From Anaerolineaceae bacterium (GTDB taxonomy: Bacteria > Chloroflexota > Anaerolineae > Aggregatilineales > Phototrophicaceae), in assembly GCA_002702065.1 (NCBI GenBank), contig NZXX01000004.1:195748-259747 (forward strand): a stretch of 64,000 bases of DNA, given 5' to 3'. Position numbers and translations under genes: made by a program. The notes under the pieces were generated by a model. The model saw nothing but the letters and a program-made list of their open reading frames with translations, did not search any database and was not told the DNA's origin. Positions 45,101-55,308 of the stretch are shown in pieces; positions within the stretch are counted from its first letter, which is position 1, and the number at the start of each line of letters is the position of its first letter.

Positions 45101-46619
45101 TGACGCCGAGGTCAGCGACGAAGCCCTGGCCTGGTCCGATGACGTTGAGGAACCAGACGCCGAGCCTGCTGAAATCCCCGATTGGCTATCCAACGCCGAA
45201 CTGGAAACGGAAGAAGCTGATGAAGCAGCCGAGCCGGTGGCTGAATTCGATGCCGAGGTCAGCGACGAAGCCCTCGCCTGGTCCGATGACGTCGAAGAAC
45301 CAGACGCTGAGCCTGCTGAAATCCCGGATTGGCTGACCAGCGCTGAACCCGAAGCAGAAGATGCTGATGAAGCAGCCGAGCCGGTCGCTGAGTTCGATGC
45401 CGAGGTCAGCGAGGAAGCCCTCGCCTGGTCCGACGACGTCGAGGAGCCAGACGCCGAACCCGCTGAAATCCCCGATTGGCTCTCCAGCGTCGAACCCGAA
45501 ACAGAAGATGCTGACGAGGCAGTCGAGCCGGTCGCTGAGTTTGACGCCGATATCAGCGACGAAGCCCTCGCCTGGTCCGATGACGTCGAGGAGTCAGACG
45601 CCGAACCTGCTGAAATCCCCGATTGGCTCTCCAGCGCTGAACCCGAAGCAGAAGATGCTGACGAAGCAGCCGAGCCGGTCGCTGAGTTCGATGCCGAGGT
45701 CAGCGAGGAAGCCCTGGCATGGTCCGATGATGTCGAAGGGCCAGACGCCGAACCCGCCGAAGTACCGGATTGGCTGGCTGGTATCGCGCCTGCCGATGCG
45801 GACGACGACGAACAACTGGTCGCTGAATTTGATATGGAAGACCCTGTCGCGTGGTCGGATGAAGAAGAGCCAGAAATGGCTGATCTGCCCGACACCGCCG
45901 ATCTGCCTGAGTGGGTCGATGAAGAGGAAGCAGCCGAAGCCGAGTTTGATGCGGAAGACGCCGAGGCCGAACCGGACCTGTCACCAGCGGCCCGTATTGC
46001 CCAGACGCGCATCCTGCCCGAAAATAACTTTGACTGGGAAGATGAGGACGTAGACGAGCCTGCGCCAGCCGCTGAATCTGAGCCGCACTATGAAGCCGAC
46101 CCCGGACAAAGCCAGTTTGGTTGGTTACAAGAAGCTGAATCCGATGAGATGGAAGAGGCTTTGGCGGACACCGAGTTTGATGTCATGAATCAGGAAGTCG
46201 AAGAATTCGACGAATTTGCGCTGGCCTCTGCCAGTGCGCCGCCCCCGGCAGACAATGCGCCGGATTGGCTGAATGCGATGGTCCCCGGCCTCGACCTTGA
46301 TTACGAAGCCATTGAGGACGATTCGCCCATTGAATCCACCTACATCGAAAGCCCGGCGCGGCGTGAACAACCTGCTGAACAATCCGACGTACCGGGGTCC
46401 GAACCAGTCAACTATGACTGGGTGACCGATATTGTCAACGAAGAAACCGGCCCGGTGCAGGCGATACAGGATTTGCCGGAAACGGGTGGGGCGCGCCGCC
46501 GCTTCAGCTTCAGCCGCCCGCCTTCGTGGTTACGTTCGATCACCGGAAAACGTGACCAGTCTGCTGATAACGATTCCGAGCAGGACGATGATTTTGAATT
46601 GCCAGAATGGTTGCGTTAA
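42105..46619 (+). CDS. Giant acidic TPR protein with [DE]WL-motif repeats
   Basis: 1504 residues. Residues 1-220 are TPR-like helices (DALLRSGKSDEVILHCRQIL; ANRYLGQALVHGSTYNEAEP). The remainder is extremely rich in Asp, Glu and Ala and low in Lys, Arg and Cys. It is punctuated by at least twenty short [DE]WL motifs, mostly PDWL or FDWL. A 49-residue unit of the type EIPDWLSSVEPETEDADEAA then EPVAEF is tandemly repeated from about residue 880 to 1220. There is no signal peptide or membrane segment, so it is cytosolic. It may act as a multivalent docking scaffold, with the [DE]WL motifs as short linear ligands. The start ATG 42105 has an AAAGGGAA site. The next gene, a related protein, begins 31 bp downstream. 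Confidence 0.85.
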   Translation: MADISLREYLDKVDALLRSGKSDEVILHCRQILKQYPKNAAANRYLGQALVHGSTYNEAEPVLRRVLAAFPDDVVAHSALSDVHDRRGSSNEAIWHLERALEGAPNDARLIEKLRRLYQRYRKIEDPQIQLTTGAVARQYIRNGLYAQAVDTLQTTLEKSPKRIDLRLMLAETLWTADMQVEAAETALDVLNTLPYCLEANRILTLLWLAEGRPSDAQRYLNQIQEIDPYLALQLAENTTPPNDAFMVTELDYRRIAETQMTGENPDWLSEIDQVETTDHVAIEDDLTAAEFETVDDDYEDELPDDILTDLDETGMDEAAPVPGSGGTGYTGLLAALGGNQAETDLEEDDDLPASEELPDWLMEAAPQTEETQLPASFDETDLEDDGTEPEEKPVTESFEESDDALDWLNQPADAEAPDFFENVESDEPKEVDPLAWMHGSGIELLDESEREPSGFLIDDEEMIFQDPSSINPLAWMEGSGVELTQQDESAINFFEDMDEDMPARVSDADEPALPVVADNQPHPVTPSAEDEGDDSLDWLTEADLLDTEDEQTLPTDLDIAPSTSDDSMEWLHDESVLDEILDIEDLSEGPTQAADTPAVTMADDPEETVDFFPENQRGVVSTDILPGSDNREEEAPASEFQDTDWQSDMSENDKFEPQSDDFDPNNPEWLDQESEPADEPEADANALDWMTELSEDESDEIAAETGAELDWLVEDPEESRAVTSEFNWLSETDDEEETGDEAEVSDEAAAWSDDEDEDAIPAEIPDWLAAAEPEQATNLADEVEETDEAEEENFEWLESNAEASLTEAPDWLEDIEAVTEDDEETVTEFDAQDTLGWASDEESQPVAEFNAEDVDTFDWLESDEESEEPAAEPAEMPDWLASVQPEAEDADEAAEPVAEFDAADADTFDWLESDEDNDEAEAEPVEIPDWLTSVQPETDEAAEPVAEFNAADADTFDWLEDDEDAEAEAEPAEIPDWLTSVQPETEDADEAAEPVAEFDAEVSDEALAWSDDVEEPDAEPAEIPDWLSNAELETEEADEAAEPVAEFDAEVSDEALAWSDDVEEPDAEPAEIPDWLTSAEPEAEDADEAAEPVAEFDAEVSEEALAWSDDVEEPDAEPAEIPDWLSSVEPETEDADEAVEPVAEFDADISDEALAWSDDVEESDAEPAEIPDWLSSAEPEAEDADEAAEPVAEFDAEVSEEALAWSDDVEGPDAEPAEVPDWLAGIAPADADDDEQLVAEFDMEDPVAWSDEEEPEMADLPDTADLPEWVDEEEAAEAEFDAEDAEAEPDLSPAARIAQTRILPENNFDWEDEDVDEPAPAAESEPHYEADPGQSQFGWLQEAESDEMEEALADTEFDVMNQEVEEFDEFALASASAPPPADNAPDWLNAMVPGLDLDYEAIEDDSPIESTYIESPARREQPAEQSDVPGSEPVNYDWVTDIVNEETGPVQAIQDLPETGGARRRFSFSRPPSWLRSITGKRDQSADNDSEQDDDFELPEWLR
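44739..45767 (+). repeat. In-frame tandem repeat, 147-bp period
   Basis: The GAT/GAC-TGG that begins each DWL unit falls at 44739, 44892, 45033, 45180, 45327, 45474, 45621 and 45768. Five successive gaps are exactly 147 bp (49 codons); the flanking ones are 153 and 141. Units differ at single bases, showing expansion and divergence of a codon-level minisatellite inside the gene. Confidence 0.9.
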
Positions 46620-46650
46620 GCAGCTATCGCAAGCCTGAGAGGTACTGACA

Positions 46651-48762
46651 ATGCCACCTGCCGATACACCTGATTTCGACTCAATGTCGCCCGAAGAGGT
46701 GATGGCCTGGATGGAAAGCCTGGCAAAACGCCAGGGGGCCAGCGAGGGCTTCCTCACCGCCGCAGATATGGAAATTGCCGAGATTGACCCGTCATCCGTC
46801 GAGGTCGATGAACCCGGCTATGTTCCGTTTGGCGAAGAAGTCGTCAAAGCGCCGTCCCGCAAGGAAGAAGAAAAAAAACCGGAACCCCCGGCCCCGAAGA
46901 CAGAACCCACGCCAGTCATCGAACAGTTGGACGAACCGGAAGTCAGCGAAGAAGACACGGCCATCCAGCTCGATGAAGGCAGCCTTGCCTGGCTGGAAAG
47001 CCTCGCTGCGGACCAGACAGACGGCTTTCCGGAAATGGATTTGTCGGCGCTGTCTGCGGAACTGGCGGATATTGACGAAGACAGCATCGAAGCCGAAGCC
47101 ACCGAAGTGGAAGCCCCGGAACCCGCCGGGACCAACCCGCTCAACTGGCTGGAAAGCCTGAGCGAAGGCGACCTGGACGAAGAAGAAGACGAAGAACCGG
47201 CGATGATGGCCGCAGCATCCGTGCCGGACATATCTGATATTGAAGCGGTAGAGACGGCAGACATGGTGGAGGCGGACGAACCCGCACTGCCCGACGATGT
47301 CGATCTTGCCTCCATCACCGACCCGCTGGCGGCAGGCATCGACCCAATGCTGTGGCTGGAAAGTCTGGCCAAACGTCAGGGCGCGAAGGCAGACGAATTT
47401 ACCACGACTGCCGATATGGATATTCCCCTGCCGGAAGATGCCACCGACACCGGCCCCGGTTATCAGGCATTTTCGATTGAGAGCGACACCCGCCGATCTG
47501 AGCAGGCCAAGCCCAAGGAAAGCCTTGATCCGGCGGCATGGCTCGAATCGATGGCCAGCGGCGAAGATGCACCTATTGAAGAAGCCGACAGCGAAATGTC
47601 GGACGAGGCGATTCAGTCCGCACTGGCGTCCGGTGCAGAAATTCCACCTGACCAGATGGAAAAATTCTTCGAGCGGCAGCTTGATCGCGGTCTGGTCGAA
47701 GACGAACCGGAAATCGACGAAGATTACGACCCGGAAGCCCCCCCCGTGCCAGCCGAATTGCCGGACTGGCTGCTGGAACAGGTGCAGCCGCCTGATGAAT
47801 CCGAACCCGTTGAAGAAGCCGAACAACAACCGGCGCTGGTCGATGATTTTGTCGAACCGCCCACCCAGGATCTGCCAGACTGGCTTCAGGTTGATGAAGG
47901 TGAAGTTGAGGATCTGGAACTCGAAAATATCTTCGAGACGGCAGCCGAGGCAGACACGGCTGATGACGAAACCGCCTTCTATTCCAGCGACCCCTGGGTG
48001 CAGGCTTTTTCTGAAGAAGCCGCCGCCGACCCGAACGAGATCCCGGAGTGGTACGAGCGTAACGTGAGCGATCCGCAGCGCATTGCCGCGGTCGAACAAC
48101 AGCTTGGCGCTGAAGCAGACCTCGAAGCAGCAGACCTGCCAACTGAGGAAACGCTGCCACGTGGCGAGATCGAATCCGTGCCGGACTGGGCAGCGGGGGC
48201 AATCTCCACAGTCGATATGGGTGAAGACATACCGGAAGGCATGCCGGACTGGCTGTCCGAAACCGGAGCCGAAGCCGTTGAGGAAGAAATTCCTGATTGG
48301 CTGGCTGCGGCAGATGTCGAGGTCGAGCCGGGCGAAATCCCCGATTGGCTGCGCGAGACGGTCGAAACGGACGAAACCGAAGAAGACGTCATTACCCTGC
48401 CCCAGCAAACCGCGCCAGAGCCAACGCCCGAGCCAGAGCCTGAGCCGGTTGTGACCACGCCCGTACCGTCGCAACCCGTCGCCCCGGTCGCCGTCCCCAG
48501 GCCCCCGGCTGATGTGGCCGCCGCACTGGAAAGCGCCCGGTCGAAGGCGAGCAGCGGCGATGTCGATGGCAGCCTGCTGGAATACGAAGGCATCATCCGG
48601 GCCAACGCCTCGCTCGATCAGGTCGTCAGCGATCTGACCACGCTGGCCGATCAAAACCGGGAGAACCCCGCTATCTACCGCGTGCTGGGGGACAGCCTGA
48701 TGCGACAGGGGAAACTTCAGGCAGCGCTCGATACTTACCGGAAAGCGCTCAATCAGTTATAA
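46651..48762 (+). CDS. Acidic WLESL/PDWL-motif protein with C-terminal TPR
   Basis: 703 residues, the downstream partner of the giant acidic gene. Near the N-terminus and again near residue 230 is a module WMESLAKRQGASEGFLTAAD / WLESLAKRQGAKADEFTTTA followed by ADM[ED]I. Other WLES[LM] units occur near 113, 169 and 295. PDWL motifs follow (LPDWLLEQ, LPDWLQVD, MPDWLSET, IPDWLAAA, IPDWLRET). The C-terminal 80 residues (SARSKASSGDVDGSLLEYEG onward) look like a TPR. It shares acidic composition and motifs with the 1504-residue protein, so the pair probably work on the same partner. It is cytosolic. A hairpin follows the stop. Confidence 0.82.
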   Translation: MPPADTPDFDSMSPEEVMAWMESLAKRQGASEGFLTAADMEIAEIDPSSVEVDEPGYVPFGEEVVKAPSRKEEEKKPEPPAPKTEPTPVIEQLDEPEVSEEDTAIQLDEGSLAWLESLAADQTDGFPEMDLSALSAELADIDEDSIEAEATEVEAPEPAGTNPLNWLESLSEGDLDEEEDEEPAMMAAASVPDISDIEAVETADMVEADEPALPDDVDLASITDPLAAGIDPMLWLESLAKRQGAKADEFTTTADMDIPLPEDATDTGPGYQAFSIESDTRRSEQAKPKESLDPAAWLESMASGEDAPIEEADSEMSDEAIQSALASGAEIPPDQMEKFFERQLDRGLVEDEPEIDEDYDPEAPPVPAELPDWLLEQVQPPDESEPVEEAEQQPALVDDFVEPPTQDLPDWLQVDEGEVEDLELENIFETAAEADTADDETAFYSSDPWVQAFSEEAAADPNEIPEWYERNVSDPQRIAAVEQQLGAEADLEAADLPTEETLPRGEIESVPDWAAGAISTVDMGEDIPEGMPDWLSETGAEAVEEEIPDWLAAADVEVEPGEIPDWLRETVETDETEEDVITLPQQTAPEPTPEPEPEPVVTTPVPSQPVAPVAVPRPPADVAAALESARSKASSGDVDGSLLEYEGIIRANASLDQVVSDLTTLADQNRENPAIYRVLGDSLMRQGKLQAALDTYRKALNQL

Positions 48763-48783
48763 TCACCTCACATTGTCAAAAAA

Positions 48784-48806
48784 GACGGGTCGCCAACGGC
48801 CCGTCT
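48784..48806. promoter_or_regulatory. Hairpin upstream of ndk (terminator-like on minus strand)
   Basis: GACGGG (48784-48789) pairs with CCCGTC (48800-48805). On the plus strand the following bases are TGTTATG without a T run. On the minus strand the hairpin ends in TTTTTT (48778-48783), a terminator pattern with no minus-strand gene feeding it. It may be a weak plus-strand terminator of the acidic operon or part of the ndk leader. Confidence 0.45.
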
Positions 48807-48839
48807 GTTATGTCCTGTCACAGTACAAGGGGAACAATC

Positions 48840-49289
48840 TTGGAACGTACACTCATCATCATTAAACCGGACGCCGTACAACGCGGCCTGACCGGCGAAA
48901 TTCTGCGCCGTTTTGAAGCACGCGGCCTGCGCATTATCGGTATGAAGTTTATGCAGATTTCCGAGGCGCTGGCGGGAAAACATTACGAGGTGCACCAGGG
49001 CAAGCCGTTCTACGAAGGTCTGGTCAGCTATATTACGTCATCACCGGTGGTGGTGATCGCGCTGGAAGGGACCAACGCGGTTGCTGCTGCCCGTGGGACG
49101 ATTGGTTCCACCAAGCCGCACGAAGCGACTGCCGGCACCATTCGTGGTGATCTGGCACTTGAAGTGGGACGCAATCTGGTGCATGGCTCCGACAGCGTCG
49201 AAAATGGTCAGATCGAGGTGGGCAACTTCTTCGACGAAAGCGAACTCATCAGCTGGCCACGCAACACGGACCCCTGGATTTTTGAATAA
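48840..49289 (+). CDS. ndk: Nucleoside diphosphate kinase
   Basis: 149 residues from a TTG at 48840-48842 with an AAGGGG site; the upstream ATG at 48810 would add residues before the conserved ERTLIIIKPDAVQRG start. The catalytic His is in NLVHGSDSVENGQIEVGNFF. It transfers the gamma-phosphate from ATP to NDPs. A terminator follows. Confidence 0.95.
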   Translation: MERTLIIIKPDAVQRGLTGEILRRFEARGLRIIGMKFMQISEALAGKHYEVHQGKPFYEGLVSYITSSPVVVIALEGTNAVAAARGTIGSTKPHEATAGTIRGDLALEVGRNLVHGSDSVENGQIEVGNFFDESELISWPRNTDPWIFE

Positions 49290-49300
49290 CGCAGTCATCA

Positions 49301-49333
49301 GGGCGCTCATATGGGGCGCCCTTTTGCTTTTTA
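49301..49333 (+). terminator. Rho-independent terminator of ndk
   Basis: GGGCGC (49301-49306) pairs with GCGCCC (49316-49321), followed by TTTTGCTTTTTATT. It lies between convergent ndk and rsfS. Confidence 0.8.
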
Positions 49334-49678
49334 TTGAATGCTGACCAGAACGTTCGCTTCGTTCCACAGACCTTCGAGGTCGTAGTAGCTGCGCACGTCC
49401 TCCAGGAACATGTGCACCACCACATCCCCGTAATCCATCAGCATCCAGCCACTGTCGGCGGTGCCTTCTTCAGAAAATGGCCGCCGTTCAAATGCCTCTT
49501 TGACACCCACTTTGATATGATCCACCAGTGCTTTCAACTGGCGATCACTCGTGCCGGTGCAAAGGATGAAGAAATCCGCGATCACCGTATCTGGCCGCAG
49601 ATCGAGCAAGACGATGTTTTCTGCCTTGTGTTCGTCCAGGACGTCCACAATGTGTCGGGCAAATTCCAATGAGTCCAG
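49331..49678 (-). CDS. rsfS: Ribosome silencing factor RsfS
   Basis: About 115 residues when started at the CTG at 49676-49678, giving MDSLEFARHIVDVLDEHKAE. Motifs include VLLDLRPDTVIADFFILCTG, TSDRQLKALVDHI and DSGWMLMDYGDVVVHMF, the classic RsfS/Iojap/YbeB pattern. It binds ribosomal protein uL14 and blocks subunit joining when nutrients are low. A perfect AGGAGG (49685-49690) lies 7 nt before the CTG; the upstream in-frame ATG (49732) would add unconserved residues, and a TTG lies at 49667-49669. The CTG start is inferred. Confidence 0.85.
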   Translation of the reverse strand: MDSLEFARHIVDVLDEHKAENIVLLDLRPDTVIADFFILCTGTSDRQLKALVDHIKVGVKEAFERRPFSEEGTADSGWMLMDYGDVVVHMFLEDVRSYYDLEGLWNEANVLVSIQ

Positions 49679-49810
49679 AGAACGCCTCCTATGATTTAAA
49701 CCCTGGTTCTCCAGAATTTTAGCATAAGCCATTGTGTCTGTCACCCCGTTAAAGACCATGAAGGTTCATTACGGTTCATCATAGCACAATATCTTATCCA
49801 TTTCCAATAC

Positions 49811-50983
49811 TCAATACAATTTATCCACGCGCAACAGGCGTGCAGCGACGATCATCACGGCACCCATGACCACAAATGTCAGCGACAACGAATGATCTGC
49901 CAGAGCGCCGTAAACCAGCGACATGACCGCCACATAGATACTTGCCAGCATATTGATCAGCGAGAGCGCCGTCGCCCGCGTCTGGGAATCAAGGTGCTGG
50001 TTCTGGTAGGCCGATAGCAGTGGCTTCTTCAAGTCCAGCGCAGCATGGGTCAGCACAAATAACAGGAACACCGGCAGCATCCCCGTTGCCAGCCCCAGCA
50101 ATATATAGCCTATACCGGGCAGCAGCACAGCCATAACGAGACCAGCACGATTCCCCACTAACTGTGGCAAACGATAAATGTAACGCTGTGCAACCGCCGC
50201 CAGCAGCCCCCCGGCAGATAATCCGGCACCGATCAGAAATGGCGACAACCCCGCCTCAACAAAATACGGTTGATAGAGTGACACCAGCACACCATGAAAC
50301 GTCGAGGTAAACACGGTCAACAACAGAATGTGGCGCAATACAGGTCGGCGAATCAGGTCGCCCAGGCCAGCACGCAAAATCGTCAGTGGATGTTCGCGGG
50401 ATTGGGCTGCGTCACCCGGTGGCTCATCCAGCGTAAGTGCAATCAGCAGGGCAACCAACACGGAACAGGCTGTCAGCGCGATCACCAGCAGATACTTGCT
50501 GAGTGTCAGTTCCGTCACCAGCAAGCCACCCACCAACGGCGCCGTGAAAAATGCCAGATAGTAGGCGCTGCCGACATTGCCCATCGCCCGTTTCATCCCG
50601 GCTTCCCGGTCCGTACCCGGCGGCAGGCTGTCATAAACCAGTGCTTCCGTTGCGCCAGAGGCAAACGCAAACCCCACCCCGGCGATTATGGCAATCATCA
50701 CAAAGGCGGCATAGCTCTCTGCAAACAGGAACAGCACCTCGCCCAGCGTTTGCAGCAGCAGCGCCATGATCACAGACCCCTTGCGCCCGATGCGGTCCGC
50801 CAGCACCCCGGTCGGCACTTCCGCCAGAAAAACGCTGGCAACGATAATCGACGTCACCGAGCTGACTTGCAGCAGGTTCAGGCCGCGGCTCTGAAAATAG
50901 AGCGTGCCAATGTGGTTGTAAAAATACAGGTTGGAGAAAAAGGTCAGCAGCGCGATCTTGGTCGCATTGTTCAGGGCAGGCAT
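49811..50983 (-). CDS. MFS transporter
   Basis: 390 residues with about twelve membrane segments. LAEVPTGVLADRIGRKGSVI is the loop 2-3 signature, and FAFASGATEALVYDSLPPGT lies near residue 86. The substrate is not apparent. It is divergent from tex across a 224-bp region. The ATG 50981-50983 has a GAGG site upstream. Confidence 0.85.
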   Translation of the reverse strand: MPALNNATKIALLTFFSNLYFYNHIGTLYFQSRGLNLLQVSSVTSIIVASVFLAEVPTGVLADRIGRKGSVIMALLLQTLGEVLFLFAESYAAFVMIAIIAGVGFAFASGATEALVYDSLPPGTDREAGMKRAMGNVGSAYYLAFFTAPLVGGLLVTELTLSKYLLVIALTACSVLVALLIALTLDEPPGDAAQSREHPLTILRAGLGDLIRRPVLRHILLLTVFTSTFHGVLVSLYQPYFVEAGLSPFLIGAGLSAGGLLAAVAQRYIYRLPQLVGNRAGLVMAVLLPGIGYILLGLATGMLPVFLLFVLTHAALDLKKPLLSAYQNQHLDSQTRATALSLINMLASIYVAVMSLVYGALADHSLSLTFVVMGAVMIVAARLLRVDKLY

Positions 50984-51145
50984 GACACAACCTCACAGGT
51001 ACAGGTAATCGAACAGGGCTGAATCAACAGCCCGGACAAAACCGGTAAACAACTATGAGTTAACGAATGCCAGCCATCACCTGCTCCTGTGTGGAATTAG
51101 GGAGAGTATAGATTGCGGCAGCGCGCTCTGCAACCCAACCGGGGA

Positions 51146-51174
51146 TTCCGTTTTTGCGGGCAAAGCCTTACAAT
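51146..51174 (+). promoter_or_regulatory. Candidate tex promoter
   Basis: TTCCGT (51146-51151), a 17-nt spacer and TACAAT (51169-51174), 34 nt before the ATG. The -35 is weak. Confidence 0.45.
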
Positions 51175-51207
51175 CGTCTGGCTGAATAGACACAAACGAG
51201 TTGAACA

Positions 51208-53340
<2,133 letters not shown>

Positions 53341-53370
53341 AATAGATGCAAGTTTGACAGAGGGAAAAAG

Positions 53371-53652
53371 ATGGTCGACAAACTCATCGTGCGTGCTATT
53401 TACGAAGATGGTGTTTTCAAACCCCTGAATCCACTCGACTTGCCAGACAAAAAAGTCGTTGAGTTTGAATTGGAAATCGAAGCAGGCACCCATGAACCGG
53501 CCGATTTTGAAGGAGCCTTAGCCCCTTACTGGCAGAAGTTGTCTTACGAAGAAATGGAACAGGTACTTCTGTCAGAAAAGCAGGCAGCGCAAAAAAAACT
53601 TTTGAGCGAAATTGAAGGCCACTTCAACAGTGATGACAACCGCGCAGACTAA
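53371..53652 (+). CDS. DUF104-type antitoxin
   Basis: 93 residues. VRAIYEDGVFKPLNPLDLPD at the N-terminus matches the AF2212/DUF104 beta-hairpin antitoxin family, and an acidic C-terminal tail probably binds the toxin. It overlaps the PIN toxin gene by 20 bp, so the pair are co-translated. It begins 30 bp after tex. Confidence 0.82.
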   Translation: MVDKLIVRAIYEDGVFKPLNPLDLPDKKVVEFELEIEAGTHEPADFEGALAPYWQKLSYEEMEQVLLSEKQAAQKKLLSEIEGHFNSDDNRAD

Positions 53653-54055
53653 CAAAGCGATTTATGTCGTTGATACTCATGCGCTCGTTTGGTATCTCAC
53701 TGCCGACAACAAGCTATCCGAGACAGCAAGACTGGCAATCAAAGAAGCGACCAGCGAACAAGCTTTTCTGGTTATTCCCGCAGTCGTACTGGCTGAGCTA
53801 TTTATGATCGCGGAGAAGCAGCGTACCACGCTGGTGATACCTACCTTACAGTCCATTATTCAAGACTGGCAGGCATCAAACCACATTATCCTATCTGACC
53901 TCACACCGCAGCTTATCATCAAGTCGGCTGCCTACACGTCTATTCCAGACATTTTTGATCGACTAATCGTTACTGAAGCTGAAGGATTGGATGCACGTAT
54001 TATCACGCGTGACCCGGTCATAGCAGGTATCGAGCAAAGCCGAACCATATGGTAG
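53633..54055 (+). CDS. PIN-domain toxin (VapC-like)
   Basis: 140 residues from ATG 53633. The PIN core has Asp in YVVDTHALVWYL, Glu in VVLAELFMI, and later acids in IFDRLIVTEAEGLDARIITR and DPVI. It is probably a ribonuclease inhibited by the upstream DUF104 antitoxin. The gene order (antitoxin first, overlapping) is standard. Confidence 0.85.
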   Translation: MTTAQTNKAIYVVDTHALVWYLTADNKLSETARLAIKEATSEQAFLVIPAVVLAELFMIAEKQRTTLVIPTLQSIIQDWQASNHIILSDLTPQLIIKSAAYTSIPDIFDRLIVTEAEGLDARIITRDPVIAGIEQSRTIW

Positions 54056-54062
54056 GTACAGC

Positions 54063-55232
54063 TTATTGTGGCTGAAGCTCCGCCTGCCGCGCCCGCCGGC
54101 TGAAAAACTCAACGGTTACGAACAGGCACAACCCGATCAGGCTGGTCAGCGATACGATGCGAAACAACGCGACGGGCCCGGCCACTTCGTAAATATTGGC
54201 GCCAAATAACCCGCCTACCACCCCGGCAATACCAAACAAGGTGACGGTGAGGGCAGATTGCGCAGTCGCGCCCAACCCCGAAGGCGCAATCTGTTTGACA
54301 TAGACGACGCTGGCGGACCACAGGGCCGAAAACGACAGCCCGTGCATCAGCTGCGGGATGATGGCCCATTCCGGCGACGGGATAATCGACAGCAGCAGCG
54401 TCCGTACCATATACATCGAGAAAGCGATCACAAGCAAGCCACGTGGTTTGAACCGGCGCAGCAGCCACCCGGAGAAAAAGAAGACGGGCAGTTCGCTGAC
54501 CCCGGCAATGGCAATCAGCAGGCCATACAAGCCCTCGCCACCGCCCATATCCGTAATATACAGCACCAGATAATTGTGAATGGTGGATGACGCCAGCCCT
54601 ACCAGAAAGATCGCCGTCAGGAAACCAATCCACACATAATTGGTCGAGAGCCGCCGCAGGTTGCGCAAGAAAGGTTCGGACGACGTCTCACGCGGGGCAG
54701 GCAGCTGGGTGGCAATCAGGCCGCACATGAACATAAAAAACAGGTACATCACAAACAACGCTGGCATACCACTTTGTTCCGCCAGGATGCCCCCGCCCCA
54801 TGCGGACAGCCCGAAACCAACCGCACCCCACAGACGCAGCTTGCCATAGGCATTGTTGTCATCGTCATTGGACAGCATCACCAGCACCGCGTTATCCGCC
54901 TGCGGCACGATAGAGCCATTAAAAAATGCGTAGATCGAGATCAGAACCCACAGGGTCGCAAACTCGGATGCCTGCGATATCAGGGCAACCGGCAGCAGCG
55001 TGCCAAAGATCGCCAGCGGCAGTAAATGCCGGTGCAGCCGGAAAGCATCGGCCAGTGCGCTCCACACCGGGGCGGAAATCACCGCCGCCAACGTCGTTGA
55101 CGCGATCAGCACGCCAATCTGCTGCTTATCCATACCCACGTTCTGATAATAAAGATTGAGATAGGGCAGCAGCGAACCACCCGCGCCAAAGTAAAACAGG
55201 TAAATTGCACTGCCGAACAGACGTGACCGCAT
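54063..55232 (-). CDS. MFS transporter (sugar/nucleoside symporter-like)
   Basis: 389 residues from ATG 55230-55232, which has a GAGGAA site; a GTG at 55251-55253 is an alternative. It has twelve membrane segments, with LFYFGAGGSLLPYLNLYYQN at the start and FFSGWLLRRFKPRGLLVIAF in the second half. This layout is close to MFS_1-like LacY/NupG-type permeases. The substrate is unclear. Confidence 0.82.
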   Translation of the reverse strand: MRSRLFGSAIYLFYFGAGGSLLPYLNLYYQNVGMDKQQIGVLIASTTLAAVISAPVWSALADAFRLHRHLLPLAIFGTLLPVALISQASEFATLWVLISIYAFFNGSIVPQADNAVLVMLSNDDDNNAYGKLRLWGAVGFGLSAWGGGILAEQSGMPALFVMYLFFMFMCGLIATQLPAPRETSSEPFLRNLRRLSTNYVWIGFLTAIFLVGLASSTIHNYLVLYITDMGGGEGLYGLLIAIAGVSELPVFFFSGWLLRRFKPRGLLVIAFSMYMVRTLLLSIIPSPEWAIIPQLMHGLSFSALWSASVVYVKQIAPSGLGATAQSALTVTLFGIAGVVGGLFGANIYEVAGPVALFRIVSLTSLIGLCLFVTVEFFSRRARQAELQPQ

Positions 55233-55308
55233 CCAAAATTCCTCGTTAGCCACGTTCCATTGTCAGGGCAGACGAGGTGGAATACCAGTGACCAATGGAG
55301 TCCACTGG

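Noticed and set aside
44739..45767. Possible CRISPR array in the regular repeats
   Set aside because: The units are fully coding, contiguous and 147 bp long without unique spacers.
44120..46012. Long minus-strand open frame (630 residues), Ser/Ala-rich, opposite the acidic repeat gene
   Set aside because: It is the antisense mirror of the GAC/GAA/GCC-rich repeats: its low-complexity Ser runs follow from the plus-strand codons. It has no start context, and the plus-strand product has TPR helices and conserved motifs.
46792..48654. Minus-strand open frame of 620 residues opposite the second acidic gene
   Set aside because: It mirrors the acidic codons, giving unusual Phe/Arg/Cys-rich composition typical of a shadow.
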